Assembly: GCA_028023455.1 (NCBI GenBank)
Contig: JAQFVV010000142.1
Span: 1,249,941 to 1,313,940, forward strand
Direction: 5' to 3'
Length of the DNA: 64,000 nt
Source of the DNA: Epiperipatus broadwayi
Lineage: Eukaryota; Onychophora; Udeonychophora; Euonychophora; Peripatidae
Positions 35,935-49,502 of the stretch are shown one piece after another. Both the position numbers and the translations under genes were made by a program. Position 1 is the first letter of the stretch, and each line of letters begins with the position of its first letter. Under the pieces are notes generated by a model. That model was not told where the DNA came from and searched no databases. It worked only from the letters and a program-made list of their open reading frames with translations.

Positions 35935-36870
35935 ATTACATTATTATTATTTTTTATTTTTTCAAAAACTTTTTTTTTAATGTTCAAGTAATCGGATGTT
36001 CTTTTTATAACTAGTAATTCTGACTTCAGAGCTCAGAAATTGACGACAAAAAAAATTAACAAAGTATAAAAAATATATAAATTAATTTTAAAAAATTTAA
36101 TTTATATATATGGTCATAATACATATAATGTATCTTTCACCAGCAGTCACTCCATATGAGTATGGCTATTAAACTCCAAAACTAAATGATAGAATGATAA
36201 AATAATATTTTACTAAAAATGAATATTGGAAGAAGTATTAATGAATTTGCGTGTTATAATTACATCAACAGAGAGAACACATTAGTCCTTTTTTTGTCGG
36301 TTTCATATTTTGAAATGTTTTAAATTACTTTTGTAGAAAACTTTTGTTTCAGAAATACTTTAACATCATGTCCAATTGCAGTTCTCTATAGTATTATATT
36401 CTCCATTATATCTTCTCAATAAAAACAATCATCATTGCACTTCTATAGAATATATTTGAGGTAATCCTTATAAAGTAAACAAGGTCTACATCTTCATTAA
36501 AAACCATGCTCAAATTTATCATAAAATACTCCTTTGACAAGTCTTGTAATGTTCATTTGCTTCACATATCTAATCCAAAAAAAAGATTATTACAATTGTG
36601 AACATTTATATTATCACATACTGAAAGTTAAAGCATGTGATATTAACATTATATTTTTAAATTTTTATCAAATAAAACTTTTCTAATGCAGTGGCAAAAG
36701 ACATCCAAAATTCATTTCAATTCAATAAATAAAGTAATGTGACAGATTTATATACTTGGTAGTTTAATTACAGTAGTTACTTTCCTGTTATGAAATAGCC
36801 CAGTCTGTACAATTCTAATTATAAAACTATCAAGTTATTAAACTGTCTTGCATTTTAAGTGTAATCATCA
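35935..36870. other. AT-rich DNA without recognisable gene
   Basis: No gene or structured repeat recognised; a GC-richer patch at 36130-36175 matched nothing. Confidence 0.5.
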
Positions 36871-36874
36871 AAGC

Positions 36875-37110
36875 TAAACCTTACTATATGTATTGCCACA
36901 CACAGCAAGCTAGAGTAAACAATGGATGCCAGAAGGCTTATGAATAAAATCCCCATCTAGTGTCTACTCATCCAATATCCCCAGATTAGTTTCTGGCTTG
37001 TGGCCTTCATCAGTGAGAAGTCTCAGATCTGAGAACACTGCATATAGATCTTAGGATCTAATGCAACCCTCCAGCAGCCACCTTTTATCTCCATTTAACT
37101 ACAAAACTAT
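36875..37110 (-). repeat. Dispersed repeat family C, copy 1 (hammerhead-like core)
   Basis: Aligns over about 235 bp with 54815-55060 in reverse orientation; by eye roughly four of five bases agree. Shared blocks include GATAAAAG(G/A)TGGCTGCTGGAG, ATCCTAAGATCTA, AAGCCAGAAACTA and TAGATGGGGATTTTAT. It contains CTGATGA, then GGC-CACAA-GCC, then AGAAAC, which has the order of a hammerhead ribozyme core (CUGAUGA, stem II, GAAA). Penelope-like elements are known to carry hammerhead motifs, so this may be Penelope-derived non-coding DNA. A stem I could not be paired convincingly. GGTTGCATTAGATCC near the front is weakly B-box-like, so a SINE is the alternative. Confidence 0.7.
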
Positions 37111-38375
37111 AAGTCTTAAACTAAAAACACCTTAATGTTTTCAATCCAAGCCCATTAACTTATATAGTCATATGAGTCTGAACCCAGTTCAGTACCCATA
37201 TATTTTGGTGTTTTTGGTTTTTTAATAACCATAGCCACCACTATCCTACTAGGCAGTTAACAACAGTTATACACAAGCATAAGAAGTGGTGGTCATGTGA
37301 TGTTTATTAGCTAAAACTTATTGTGGATTTTTCATTCATTATTAGATGATACAGAACTGGAGTTTTTATAAAATAATAATCATTAAATCTAGGTTTTTAT
37401 ATGTTGCATTCAAAATATTAAGTGCATTCATTAGATTAATCTTTTTACTACAAATATGCTGTAAAATTTACAATCCAAGAAGATGAATCAATTGCAATAA
37501 AGAACTAATGCCATCGCATCTGTATGCATACTGATACATGTTTATTTGAACCATATATAAACAGTTCCAAAGACTAGTGTCATTAAATGAAAAGCAATAT
37601 CATAGCAATCACACATCCTTATTTAACAGATGTTTTTATTTCAGTTGCTATTGATTTTCTAAGCTATGGTAATAAAACTTTCTCTCATTCTATCATGTAG
37701 AAATTGCATAATGTGTTTAATCTTTCATGAACAAATAACAAATTTCAATTAACAGCATAGACATATTTGATTAATTAAGTCAATTTTCTTGATCATTTAT
37801 ATAAAAGTAATATATAAATTACCCTCTTGTTCCCAATTTGCTTAACAGCAAAATTATATATACAGTGCTTTTTAATTTTTATCATAAAGCAAAGATTTAT
37901 GATTCTAAATTAAAATTTCACTTTCAACGTAAAATAGAAACAGTAAAAATATGTAGGCAGCTTTCTACTCTATAGTATCTGCAAAAATAAAAGAAAATGC
38001 ACAAGGCCAAAATTCAATATCAAATTTACATTTTTATAAATAAATTAAACTTATCCTTAAGCTATGAAAAAATCACACCTACATATAGTATCCAAAAACA
38101 AAAGAATCTCATGATTTAACACTGTTTGTTATTAAAATGTAAACAGAAAATGAAAAAAGTAGATTTCTTCATATTAAATAGTTTTTTTGAAACAGCATAC
38201 AAAAAAGAAAATATTGATAATGATTTTTCTACCTTATATATATGCACAATTTTTATAGAATCAGCAATTTTTAGAAGATGAATGAACTTTTTATCAGTAA
38301 TCTTCTTAGTGGCTGACTTCATCTTTCTTATGAATAAGTTCTAGTGAGAATCAGTATATAACTTCCATATTTCAA
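37111..38375. other. AT-rich DNA without recognisable gene
   Basis: 37180-37310 is slightly GC-richer and includes TCTGAACCCAGTTCAG, a short palindrome, but no coding match or partner copy was found. Confidence 0.45.
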
Positions 38376-38379
38376 CATT

Positions 38380-38830
38380 TTATTTTGCAATTAAACCTTT
38401 TTTCTTTACAATATATTGATAATCTTAACATTATTTATTAGAAATGTAAGCTTTCAAGTGATAGATATTTCAAAAGTTAATATTTGATGTTTTAAAAATA
38501 TGAAAACAAATTTTTAAGTAGAGTTCTTATCTAGAACAATGAGCTTTGCTATCATTGGACATAACTTATCTATTCAAAAAGTTAATCAAATGAATTATTA
38601 TATATTTGAAATTTATGTTAGTAAAAATATATATATTCCATGTTAGTTACCACAAAAATAAAAAAAAATTAAAAGTAAATTTATTATTTATTGCAATTAA
38701 AATTTAAAAAAAAATATTTTCTTTACTTATTTTAGCAAAGACATTTTATTTTATCAAATAGAAACTATTTTTCCTTGCAGTAACAAAATTTTTAAGAGTT
38801 GTCATTTAAAAAATAAATTGTTTTCAAGTT
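38380..38830 (+). repeat. Dispersed repeat family E, copy 1
   Basis: About 450 bp that aligns with 51960-52420 in reverse: AATATATTGATAATCTTAAC, AAATGTAAGCTTTCAAGTGA, AAAAGTTAATATTTGA, TTTTAAAAATATGAAAA, TTATTG..ATTAAAATTT and TTTTTAAGAGTTGTC occur in the same order. Similarity may continue weakly to about 38930. No protein relic was detected. It is either an unclassified transposon or an old inverted segmental duplication. Confidence 0.75.
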
Positions 38831-38934
38831 AATCTTTTATCACTGGCATAGTTTTGGTTTTAAAATAAGTCATTTACAAAAATATTGTATCACAAGCATT
38901 AATTTGTAGAAATATTACTGAAAATTATAATTTT

Positions 38935-40790
38935 TTTAAAAATCTAAATTATTCAGTGATTTGCCCTTTAAAATATTCAACCAATCAGAAATTCTCATTT
39001 TTATTGTCTTCTATGACACCTTTTTCATGACATTAACATGTTAATAGGATACTATCAATCATGCACAAAATCTATATAATGCTGACATTTTCAGAGTTTT
39101 TTTCAACTAATTTATTAAAATTGTAATTGCAAGGATAGAAATTGCACTCTATAATGTAACATTATATATATGTTCAAAACAATGTAGAAAAGATATTGTG
39201 ATTGAATTGCCATTATAATGCCTAAAACTGCAAAGTCTGTGCTAGATTACCACTGCCTAAGCAAATCTGGTGAAATTAATTTTTTGAAGCAATATTTACT
39301 AAAATAATAATTTAAATAATTTGCATTATAGAAATATTTTTAAACATTTTTTTATCAAAAAATATTTATGAGGAGCACATTTATTATTATAATGACTTGT
39401 TTTTCATTCAGACAGGCAAATTGTTTTCTTAATCAAGTAACTGTCACTAGATTATGAATTTAGATCGATTTTTGACATTAAACTAATTTTTAATATAATA
39501 TTTACTACAATAATAAATGAAACATATACATTTTATAAAAAATTTTTGAATATTTCTTTCCCAATAATTTGTATAATGCTTTTTTTTTTTGTCATATTAA
39601 ATTTCATTCACTTAGAAATGCAACATTTTTTCATAATAAAATGAATAAAAGTGATGAATTTAAATTTATTTATTTTTATTAAATTATTTTTTTAAAAAAT
39701 ACTTGTTAATAAGTTACATTTAAATTAAGGTAATACATCATGATTGATTTCTAATCAAGCATCAAGTTTGTTTATTTGCATAAATTTTATAAATCGATGA
39801 AAGAGCAAAAAATCAAAAATTTTGAAATAATAAAATGCAATCTGTATACCTATTAATTTAATATTACAAATTATAAAAAATTAAGAAAATGTTCAAAATT
39901 GAATACTGCAACTTTGAAATGTATTTAATAGAAAATAGTACAATTTAAATGTTGGCAACATTAATTACATTATTTTACTTTAATCCATCAACTAACTGTA
40001 AGCATGAGTATTTAGTGGGACACTTGATGATATGTATAATCCAAAAAATGGGATATTACTTTAACATCCACTATTTTTTTGCTTATAAAGTAAAAGATAT
40101 CTGTAGTTTGATTATATTTAAGGTCAATAAATATATTCTGATTTATTTCTAGGCTTCTGATGTCATATAGAAAAACATATTTGGATTTAAATCAATGGCT
40201 ATTGTTTTGGTAAAACTGTTCTTTCTTTTAAAAAATAGCTATAAACTAGTGTCTAAATTAGTTTGGCATTCCCATTTGATGTACACTTAATTACAAATGT
40301 TTAAAATGGAATTATTGACGTGTAGTAGTATGATTGTTGGAACACAAGCAGATTGATTATAAATTGAATGATTCATAGGTAATATTGGTATGTGTCATTT
40401 GAATGTTTATGTAAATATAGGGAAATGGTAAAATGGCTTTTAAATACTCAATTATAAAGGATCATTGAAATAGAAAACCTTACTTACATGGTTTGTTGAT
40501 TAGCAAAAGATAAGAATTTGATTGGGTTCTTTGTGCTCATTTTAGTCCTATTGATAAAAATAGCTAGATATCCATTCATTAATCAATATAGATTTTAACT
40601 ATTGGAGAATTTACAATGTTTTAATGAAGATCTGCAAGTGATACTTAAGCTAAAAAAATCTATATATGGTTTTGTGTAATAATAATGATTATATTTTTAT
40701 GTTTGTTTATCTATTTATTTATTTTATTACCCATCATATCTATGTATCTTTCTTTCCACTTATCTAATGGTTAATCTATATTTCTATTTA
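38935..40790. other. AT-rich DNA without recognisable gene
   Basis: The open frame at 39949-40152 shows no family resemblance. No structured repeat was recognised. Confidence 0.5.
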
Positions 40791-40791
40791 T

Positions 40792-40831
<40 letters not shown>
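40792..40831. repeat. (TC)n(TA)n microsatellite
   Basis: About 17 bp of TC followed by about 22 bp of TA, 50 bp before the large tetranucleotide array. Confidence 0.95.
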
Positions 40832-40884
40832 ACAAATCAGTTTGTCTATCTTAACTATCATATCCATCTAACCATTTGCTGATA

Positions 40885-41752
<868 letters not shown>

Positions 41753-41759
41753 CAACTAT

Positions 41760-44745
41760 ATAATTTAATATCAAAGTTTTTATTACAAAATAAATGTGAA
41801 AACTTACATGACATGTTTGTTTGGAATTATTTATAAATCAACTGTAGTATTATTAATTTGATTAATGAATACGTTTAATATATGCTTTCTTAATTAAAAA
41901 TGCAATTAAAGTGATATATATATATATAAACATTACAAGCATATATATATATATGTTAGTTTGATAAGATATCTTATTTTGTTAATGACGTTTAAAGGAC
42001 ATAAATTAATGTTTGTTGAAATGCAAATTTCTAACTTTTGTTTAAATATAAGACTGTAGACATTGTTATGTAAAAAAAAAAAAAAATTGGAAATTAAAGT
42101 TAAATTTTAGACAAATACTGTCGTTATTACGTAATATACGATATCAAAAGTGTAATTAAAAAAGTTATTTATAATCATTTTTGTTAACAAGTGATTGTAT
42201 TAGTTTTTCTATTAAGATTGTCAGTAATTAACCACCTGTGACTGTTGAATTTCTAATTAAAATAATAACAATAATAATAATAATAATAACAACGTAGAAA
42301 AAAATTTAGAGACATGAAAAATTTGAAATGTAAAAATATTTAACAAAACATTTAGTTGATTTATTTTAGTATTCTGTGAAATAATTTACCATTCTGTTTC
42401 TTTCAAAAATTAATTAGAAAAAAAATTCAGGTTATAAGTTTCTTCATTAATTTGAAGATCTCTACACATGTCGTTAAATTAAAATATAGCTAAGTAATTA
42501 TGTTTTCAGTTGATCTATAGAAAAACCTTCTATTTATGTATAATTACCTTCATACCACAGAGTAGATACTTCTTATGTAAAGTAAATGAAAAGCATATCA
42601 TTAAGAATCCTACATTTTCAGAAATAGCTTAGCCAAATAGAAAAACAGTAAATGTGTTACGTTGTTTTACAAATTACATATATTTTGGCAGCGCATTTTC
42701 CAGTGGGTAGAAATTTCTGGGCCATTAAAAAACTTTTTTGTCTAGTATCTATCTCTATGAAATGATATTTGTAAATTATGTTTCCAGGTTAATGCATCTA
42801 AACACTTGATGCTAGTAAAAATAAAGTTGTTGTTTTTGTTTTTGTTTTTAAAACCAATTAATGTAATATTAATTACATTAAAATTTACAATTTTGCTTTG
42901 TTACTAAATTATTTTATGATAATGGATGTAAAGAAAACAAAATAATAGAACTTATTATTATTTTAAAAATTAATAATTATGTTTTTTGTTTGATCTTTCT
43001 AAACTCAGGAAAATATTCTAGTTATTATCTCTCAAGTCTGATTTTGTTTGTATAATTAAAGTTAAAATTAAAAGAATAATAATTATATATTTTTTAAAAA
43101 TCCCATTTTTTAAGATTTAGTAAATTATTAAATACAGTCTTTAAAATTTTAGAAACTAAAATAAATAGTAAGATGAAGCTTTTAAGTCTAATTATTTTTG
43201 TAAAGTTTTTTTGACATAAAAGACAAAAAAAAAAAAAACACTTCCTACTAACATAAGAAAAAAGGTTACTCCTTAAAAATAAGTTGCGTTTGATTAAAAA
43301 TTTATTTTATTTGATATTTTTTATAGTATGTATATGTTTAACAGTATTAATCCAGTCATTTTTATATGCATTAAACTCTTAAACTGCTATTAAATTCTCA
43401 ACTATTAATGTTTTAATCAAAAAATTAATCGAATGATTTTTTTCTCTGAAGTTCTTATGAAGTATTATAGGATGTTCCATATAATTGGTCAAGTGAGCTA
43501 GATTACTAGTCTTTGAGTTTCTCTAGTACTGCAATACACAACGTAGTACAATGTTTTAATTTTATCCAGCTTTAAGTTGCTTATTCACAACTTCTCTAGT
43601 CTTTATTTAAATTATTGTATTCATAGATGGCTTATATTATCGTGTATTGCTAATTGATACAAATTATTCAATTAGCTATGGTTGACTAATTTAATGCAAA
43701 TAAAGAGATTTAAACCCTTTTTAAAGCATGCTGATGTGTATTCCATTTCTGATGCTTGCAAAACTTTTTTTTTCTAATAGTATATTTTAAAAAATAAATT
43801 TACAAAGCCCAAATTGTTATCACAATATTTACCATTAAATATGGATTAAGTTTTAGTGGTTTTAGAAGTAATCCTTGAAGTTTGATTGTGTAACACTTCA
43901 TGGCACAATTCTTTTTTGACAACAACAATGCAACTTTTAATCTATATTAAAACACTGCCTACATTTGCATATCTTTTTATTTATGATATTGGTTTAGTTT
44001 TAGACCATTTTTATATTATTAAATAATCTATATTGATAAATTTCTTTTAAGGAGAATTAATATTAAAATGTTAACATGATATAAAATGATGATTGTTAGT
44101 TTCTAATTACTTTTACAATTTGTAAAATAAATAGTTGGCTAATAGTTATCACTATTCTTCATTTACGTATATCTGTAATGTCACATTTTAATTGTATTCA
44201 TTAAGTAATGGAAGGAATTTTACGTTATGAATAACATAGTTTTTGAAATAGTTATCCAGGAATGTTTACCTTTCAAGTCTGTCATTTTATTATTATGCTA
44301 GCAAGACAAATAAATTGAATGTTTGGGCATTAATAAGATCATGTGAATTTTGAACACCTGAAATGACTAACTTTATATGTCAAGGTTGTCATTCTATTAT
44401 TCCATTAAAATACTTTTATAAAAATACTCATTATAACATATTATTTAAAATTTGCCTTACAGGTTAACTTCTTATGGCTGTGTTTGTAATATAAATTTAA
44501 TAATTTAATTCAGACTGTGTATTCAAATTAAATCAAAATAAGAAAGAGAATTATTTACCTTTAAAAGCTGTTGCACAAGTAACTCTCTAAATATATTTAA
44601 ATGACAAATGTAATCTTAAAAAATGTAATAATCTACAGTCTTCCTAATTAAAACAATAATCATTAATATATTTATTTAAGATTAGCACTCAAATGTGAAA
44701 TTTGTTTCAAATAAATATTGAACTGTTTCTATGAGAAAGATATGT
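41760..44745. other. AT-rich DNA without recognisable gene
   Basis: About 3 kb. A short (AAT)n lies at 42260-42290 and small TA repeats at 41915-41955. Two GC-richer patches (42690-42730 and 43500-43560) were read in six frames without a match. Confidence 0.55.
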
Positions 44746-44749
44746 GAGA

Positions 44750-44815
44750 ATGAAGAGCTGGCTGACTTATGAAGATGCTGATGCCAGAAACTAATCTTGG
44801 AATTCATTTGCTTCT
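44750..44815 (+). repeat. Fragment of repeat family C core
   Basis: CTGACTTATGAAGATGCTGA followed by TGCCAGAAACTAATCTTGG matches the centre of family C; GCCAGAAACTAATCT is identical to the 36875-37110 copy. It lies about 250 bp beyond the 3' end of a Penelope-like relic, in inverse orientation, which supports a link between family C and Penelope-like elements. Confidence 0.5.
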
Positions 44816-45065
44816 CTTATATGTTCTTATTGAAAGATTTTAAGTGTATGGAAGAATTGATCATTTATTAAATGTAATCAGATGTTGGACTATTTCTATC
44901 ATCTACTTTAATTGCAAAATATTTTTAAACAATTTCAAACTTTATTTAGACTTTAAGAATAAAATTTAACTATTAGTAATAGCACACAGGTTAATATATA
45001 AAACAATAGCATAAAAACGATTTACTCGCTGACGAAGAAGCTTCCAAATAAACAAAACAAAACTA

Positions 45066-45600
45066 TTAAATGGGCCAAGCGCTTTCAAGGTTTGCCCTCA
45101 TATTCATGGCCAACGAAAGTAATAAATCTTTACGTAGTGTTATTAAATAACAAATATGCAAATGTAAATGCAAATCAGTTTGATCATTTTTTTGAAATGG
45201 AAAAACACGTATCGCGTCTATTGATAGAATTGTTGTCGCAAATAATAAAGTCCGCCTCTTTGATCTTTCTTTTACAGTCGTTGGTTTCAGGGCATACAAT
45301 CCTGGGGTTACCTGGTTCGAACATATAGCCAGTCTGCTTTTCATGTTCCAGAAATATTGAAAAGTTATCGCTGTTCTTTTTTGCTCTTCTATAGGTATAC
45401 AAGTGTTGAGCAGCTCTGTTATGAACAGTGGCCTTAGTTTCCACATAATATATGGCTTTGCATCTGGCCTGTGGACATGACATGCTGTAAATCACCTGGA
45501 ATGTCTGAGATGGGTCTGTTCTATCCTTTGAATTATTAATGAGTCTGTTAGAATTAGGGGGAGTACGAAAACCAACCTTAAATTCACCAGTTAGAGTCTT
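45066..45600 (-). pseudogene. Penelope-like GIY-YIG endonuclease relic
   Basis: On the minus strand FRTPPNSNRLINNSKDR (about 45568-45518) leads without a stop into a 103-residue segment (45495-45184). The GIY-YIG order is intact: VIYSMSCPQARC (the Cys motif before the domain), AIYYVETKATVHNRAAQH (matching YIGETxRxxxxRxxxH), NFSIFLEHEKQTGYMF (H-E region), PRIVCPETNDCKRKIKEADFI (catalytic Glu in KEA) and NSINRRD, ending SISKK-stop. The domain would nick target DNA for a Penelope-like reverse transcriptase. YVET in place of YIGET loses the second-motif glycine. The reverse transcriptase that should precede it is absent, so this is a 5'-truncated insertion. It is clearly diverged from the other two copies (3715, 50560). 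Confidence 0.8.
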
Positions 45601-45604
45601 TATT

Positions 45605-47435
45605 ATCTGTTATTGCACTATGGATGGAAATCAAACAAGTGATTTTTAGATTTGTAAATACTGATTTTCCAATGCCCACAAACTAACAAAGCTATTTTAT
45701 TAAAAATAACAATAAATAGAAATTTTATATGATTATTAATAAAAGTTTTCATCAAAATTAAACAACGCTAATGTCTAAGCCAAAATCGATTAAGCCTAGG
45801 TGCCATTGAAGTATAATGTTAAAGTTATCAATATTTTTTCTTGACAATCTTAGCTCTTTGACATACAATATATGCTTTTTTGTCAGAGATTCTAAGAACA
45901 TTGTGATAAGAAGATAAAAAAACTGACATATTGGTAAATTTTAATGTCAAAAGTTTATTATACCCATTGATAAAGTATTATATGTTATAAAAAAAGATTA
46001 AATGATTATTATAACTTAGAAAGCAGAATGACTTTTAAAATAGCATAAAATTTTTCAAACAAACTTTTTTATATAAAAACTTAATAAATAATTATGAGTT
46101 TATCAATGTTTTCCTGGTTACCAAATTTATATGGAAAAATATTAAATTGTAGCCATAAATATTATTTTACCTCCATCAAATATCAATTTTTGCTATGTTG
46201 ATTTTTTTGTATGGTAATATGACAAACATTATTACAAACATTGTGGACATTTATTAATAACATACCTCTTTAAATTAAATTCAGAACAGAATTAGAGTAA
46301 GAAGAAACATTGGCATTCTCAGACATTTCTGTAGAAAAATTATAAAAAATCCACACACATAGGAAAATATTTAACATATGTATTCAATCATGATAGAAAT
46401 CAAATATTGGAATTACAGTATCATTATAGAACAGAGCAAAATAAGTTTGATCAGACACTAGTAACTTGGTAAAAGAAAAATTTAACATTGTTTCTTCATG
46501 AAAGTTATTAGCTATTATAAAAAAAGAATCATTAAAACCAATACCAATGATAAGTACTGTATTCATATAGTAATATAAGGAAAGCCAGGTGACTCTTAAA
46601 AAATCTGTAATCAAAAGACAATTTACCAAATCCCTAATTAATGGTGAGTAACAGTAACTTTTTCATAACTTAATGCTATAAAATAATATCTGCATTTATG
46701 AAACAGCATGTGAATGTAAAATAAGTGTGATAATTTTTAGCTCTTTCACGTTTCAACATTTTCCCATTATCTTCTAATGGCAATAACTGAATAATTTGAA
46801 TTCACTTTCTGATGTCCTGACTTCCATAGAAGCAATTCCAAGTTCTTATATATAATTTTATTTATTTATTTTAAAAGTATGTGCTTATTAACCATAAAAA
46901 TAATGATGCAAAAAGGCTTATATTTATTCAGAAAAACTGGACAAAATTACTCAGAATTTGTTAAAGGAATGATAAAGTAATTTATAACATTCAAACTCAT
47001 CTTAATATTTTCTTATTACAATGAATATCATGTTTTAATAATGGAATTTAAATGCTAACATCATAATATTGTATATAGCAATTGTTTTCATCTGCAGATA
47101 TAATTTTATAATATTGATGGAGTGATGTAATGGAGGATTTAAATCAGCTTATTTGTGCAGTATATCATCATAAATGAAGGTCTGCTAAACATAGGTTAAA
47201 TTTAATTTTTGGAAAATATTGAAATTAACAACATATATATTGTTTTGGATAACTGTTTATGATACTGTTACTTTATTGGGATTAATAAATATTGTCAAAT
47301 TATAGTTCACAGGATAGACATTGAAATTATTGTGTTACTTTGAAGGGTCATATAGGAGGACGATGATCAGGTCGTACATTAATATATATTCTTTTATGTA
47401 TGTACTTGTATTAAATTTATAAATCCAACTAATTG

Positions 47436-47508
<73 letters not shown>

Positions 47509-48235
47509 TGTATGTGAAATAAAAGAGATTTAAATTTAGTTTGAATTTGAATTTATATATTTAAATTGTAGCAGTTAAAACTTTGATTTAAAGTATTATT
47601 CTCTTATTCATTAACTGCAAATTATTTTTGAATATGCATCTTATAAGTATTGCAAATCTAAAAGAACTCTATTGTAGTAATTATTTATTGGTATTTTATT
47701 AAAAAATAAAGCGAATGAATAAGCAAATTTATGATTATTATATTTCATTTCAATTTTTTTTTATAAAGATGAAAGAAGGGTCATTAACTTTTTTATATTT
47801 CAAAGAGTGTGCAACAACATTTTTCATTTCACATAAATATATTATATATTAAACATTATATTGATGAATTTTAATGTATAAACACCTATCTTACTAATAT
47901 TAATTTGTATATATTTCCATATCATATAATTCATTTATGCCTCCATTCTTTTTATATTTTATAGTGTTTTTTGATATCAGTTGTTTTTACTGATCTAGTA
48001 ATTTATTCAAATTACTATTTAAACATAAAATATTTGCTCTATACATGGTTTTACCTTCAAGTAAGTCTATCAAGATTTAGGAAGAAATAATAAAATCCTT
48101 TAAATATTTCATCTATCTTTGATGCCTCCTATATTATTATTTGTATAAAACTTTATTGATGAGAAACTGATTTTATTAAATACCATATTCAATAATATAA
48201 TACAATAAAAAAGATGGAGGTTTCTTTTAAATATG
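45605..48235. other. AT-rich DNA without recognisable gene
   Basis: The minus-strand frame at 46384-46629 resembles no family. (TA)n lies at 47436-47505. Nothing else recognised. Confidence 0.5.
47436..47512. repeat. (TA)n interrupted by ACGCA and ending in TGCGTG
   Basis: TA repeats from 47436 are broken by ACGCA near 47466, resume, and end with TGCGTGT, so the whole stretch is palindromic and can form a cruciform. Confidence 0.9.
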
Positions 48236-48239
48236 AGGT

Positions 48240-48560
48240 GTCATATTTTGGAAGGCAGTCATTTTCTTAATGATTCTATGCCCATTTTACCCTGGCTTCT
48301 TCCCTGAGCACTTATAGTATATACTATTCTCATTTCCTTATAGGAAATCCTCTCTCCTCTTTCCAATAAATATATGGGTATCACACAGATTACTCCAACT
48401 TAACTATTCCTCAGTTCTTCAGGATGATGTTTTATTCTATCCTGGAATTTTAACTCATCTTCCTCGATTGTGTATTTGGCATCTATTACTCTACTAATTC
48501 TAGACTAACAACTTAATATAATCTTTCCCCATGTGATAATTTTCTATCCATACCTATGAT
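48240..48560. other. Pyrimidine-rich, GC-richer island, unidentified
   Basis: This stretch is less AT-rich than its surroundings and strongly CT-skewed. The minus strand reads a coding-like segment without stop from about 48488 to 48392 (AKYTIEEDELKF...HHPEEL), and then stops. I cannot place it in a family. It may be a decayed transposon ORF or chance. Confidence 0.3.
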
Positions 48561-48564
48561 AATG

Positions 48565-49449
48565 TTACTCAACAAATAATCCATTTCATTTATTATTATC
48601 AATAGGATAATTTTTTTTTTGTAACAAATGAGATCATGATATTTTCTTTCATCAACATTCATTCTTTCTTACTTTCATAAATACATTATATTTTATAATA
48701 AGTTTGTCATTTCTTTCAGATAATCCTATTGCACTTAATTTCTTAAAGTATATACTGACCAAAATATACAGTTAACATTATGTCCCCCCCCCATACACAC
48801 ATTCACATTATAACTCATGATTATTCTCTTCCTATATTTAAGCATATCTTTAACATTATATACCAAATTGCAAACATAAATTCTTTAAATTGTCACCACA
48901 TTTATATTTCATTTTGAACAAGAAAAATATTAGTAATAAATTTAAAATTAAAACATTTTTTTAAACCCACTTCCAGTTTCTAATTTAATATTACCATGGT
49001 TACTCTTTGAATGTATACTATTCTTTGCACATTGAATTACTTCTTCTATTTTCTCTCTATTAAAAGACATGTATAGTTAAACATCACATTAAACAAACAA
49101 GCCCAACTGATGAGACAAAAATTTTTGAATTGGATGCATCCTTCCTTATTAGTTAGTTTTAATTTGCATAGTTGTTGATTTTCTATTTTTTTTATATAAG
49201 TATAATATTTTGTTGCATGTAATGCTTAAAAAAAATCAAATTTATTTTATTGTCATCACTAATGCTGGAAGCAGTGTATCATATGTCTGTTTTATATGTA
49301 TTCTTATCATATATCTCTACTATCTACACATAAGCAATTATATTTCTTTTTTTTTTTCAATTTTCTACTATTTTATTTTTTGCAAGTAATACTTATAAAG
49401 AAAAAAAAACAAATTTATTTTATTGTCATATCTATTGTTCTAAGCAATA

Positions 49450-49450
<1 letters not shown>
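48565..49450. other. AT-rich DNA without recognisable gene
   Basis: ATAAGCAATTATATTTCTTTTTTTTTTTCAA at about 49330-49360 recurs as a diverged direct copy at about 50194-50222, flanking the snapback. Poly-C lies at about 48784. Confidence 0.5.

Positions 49451-49451
<1 letters not shown>

Positions 49452-49500
<49 letters not shown>
49452..49500. repeat. (TA)n microsatellite
   Basis: About 49 bp of TA abutting the left end of snapback 3. Confidence 0.95.

Positions 49501-49502
<2 letters not shown>

Noticed and set aside
36975-37035. Active hammerhead ribozyme
   Set aside because: The CTGATGA and GAAA boxes are present, but I could not pair a stem I. The stem III proposed with ACTAATC and GATGAGT has a mismatch, and the other copy is mutated in the core. 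Kept only as a low-certainty finding.
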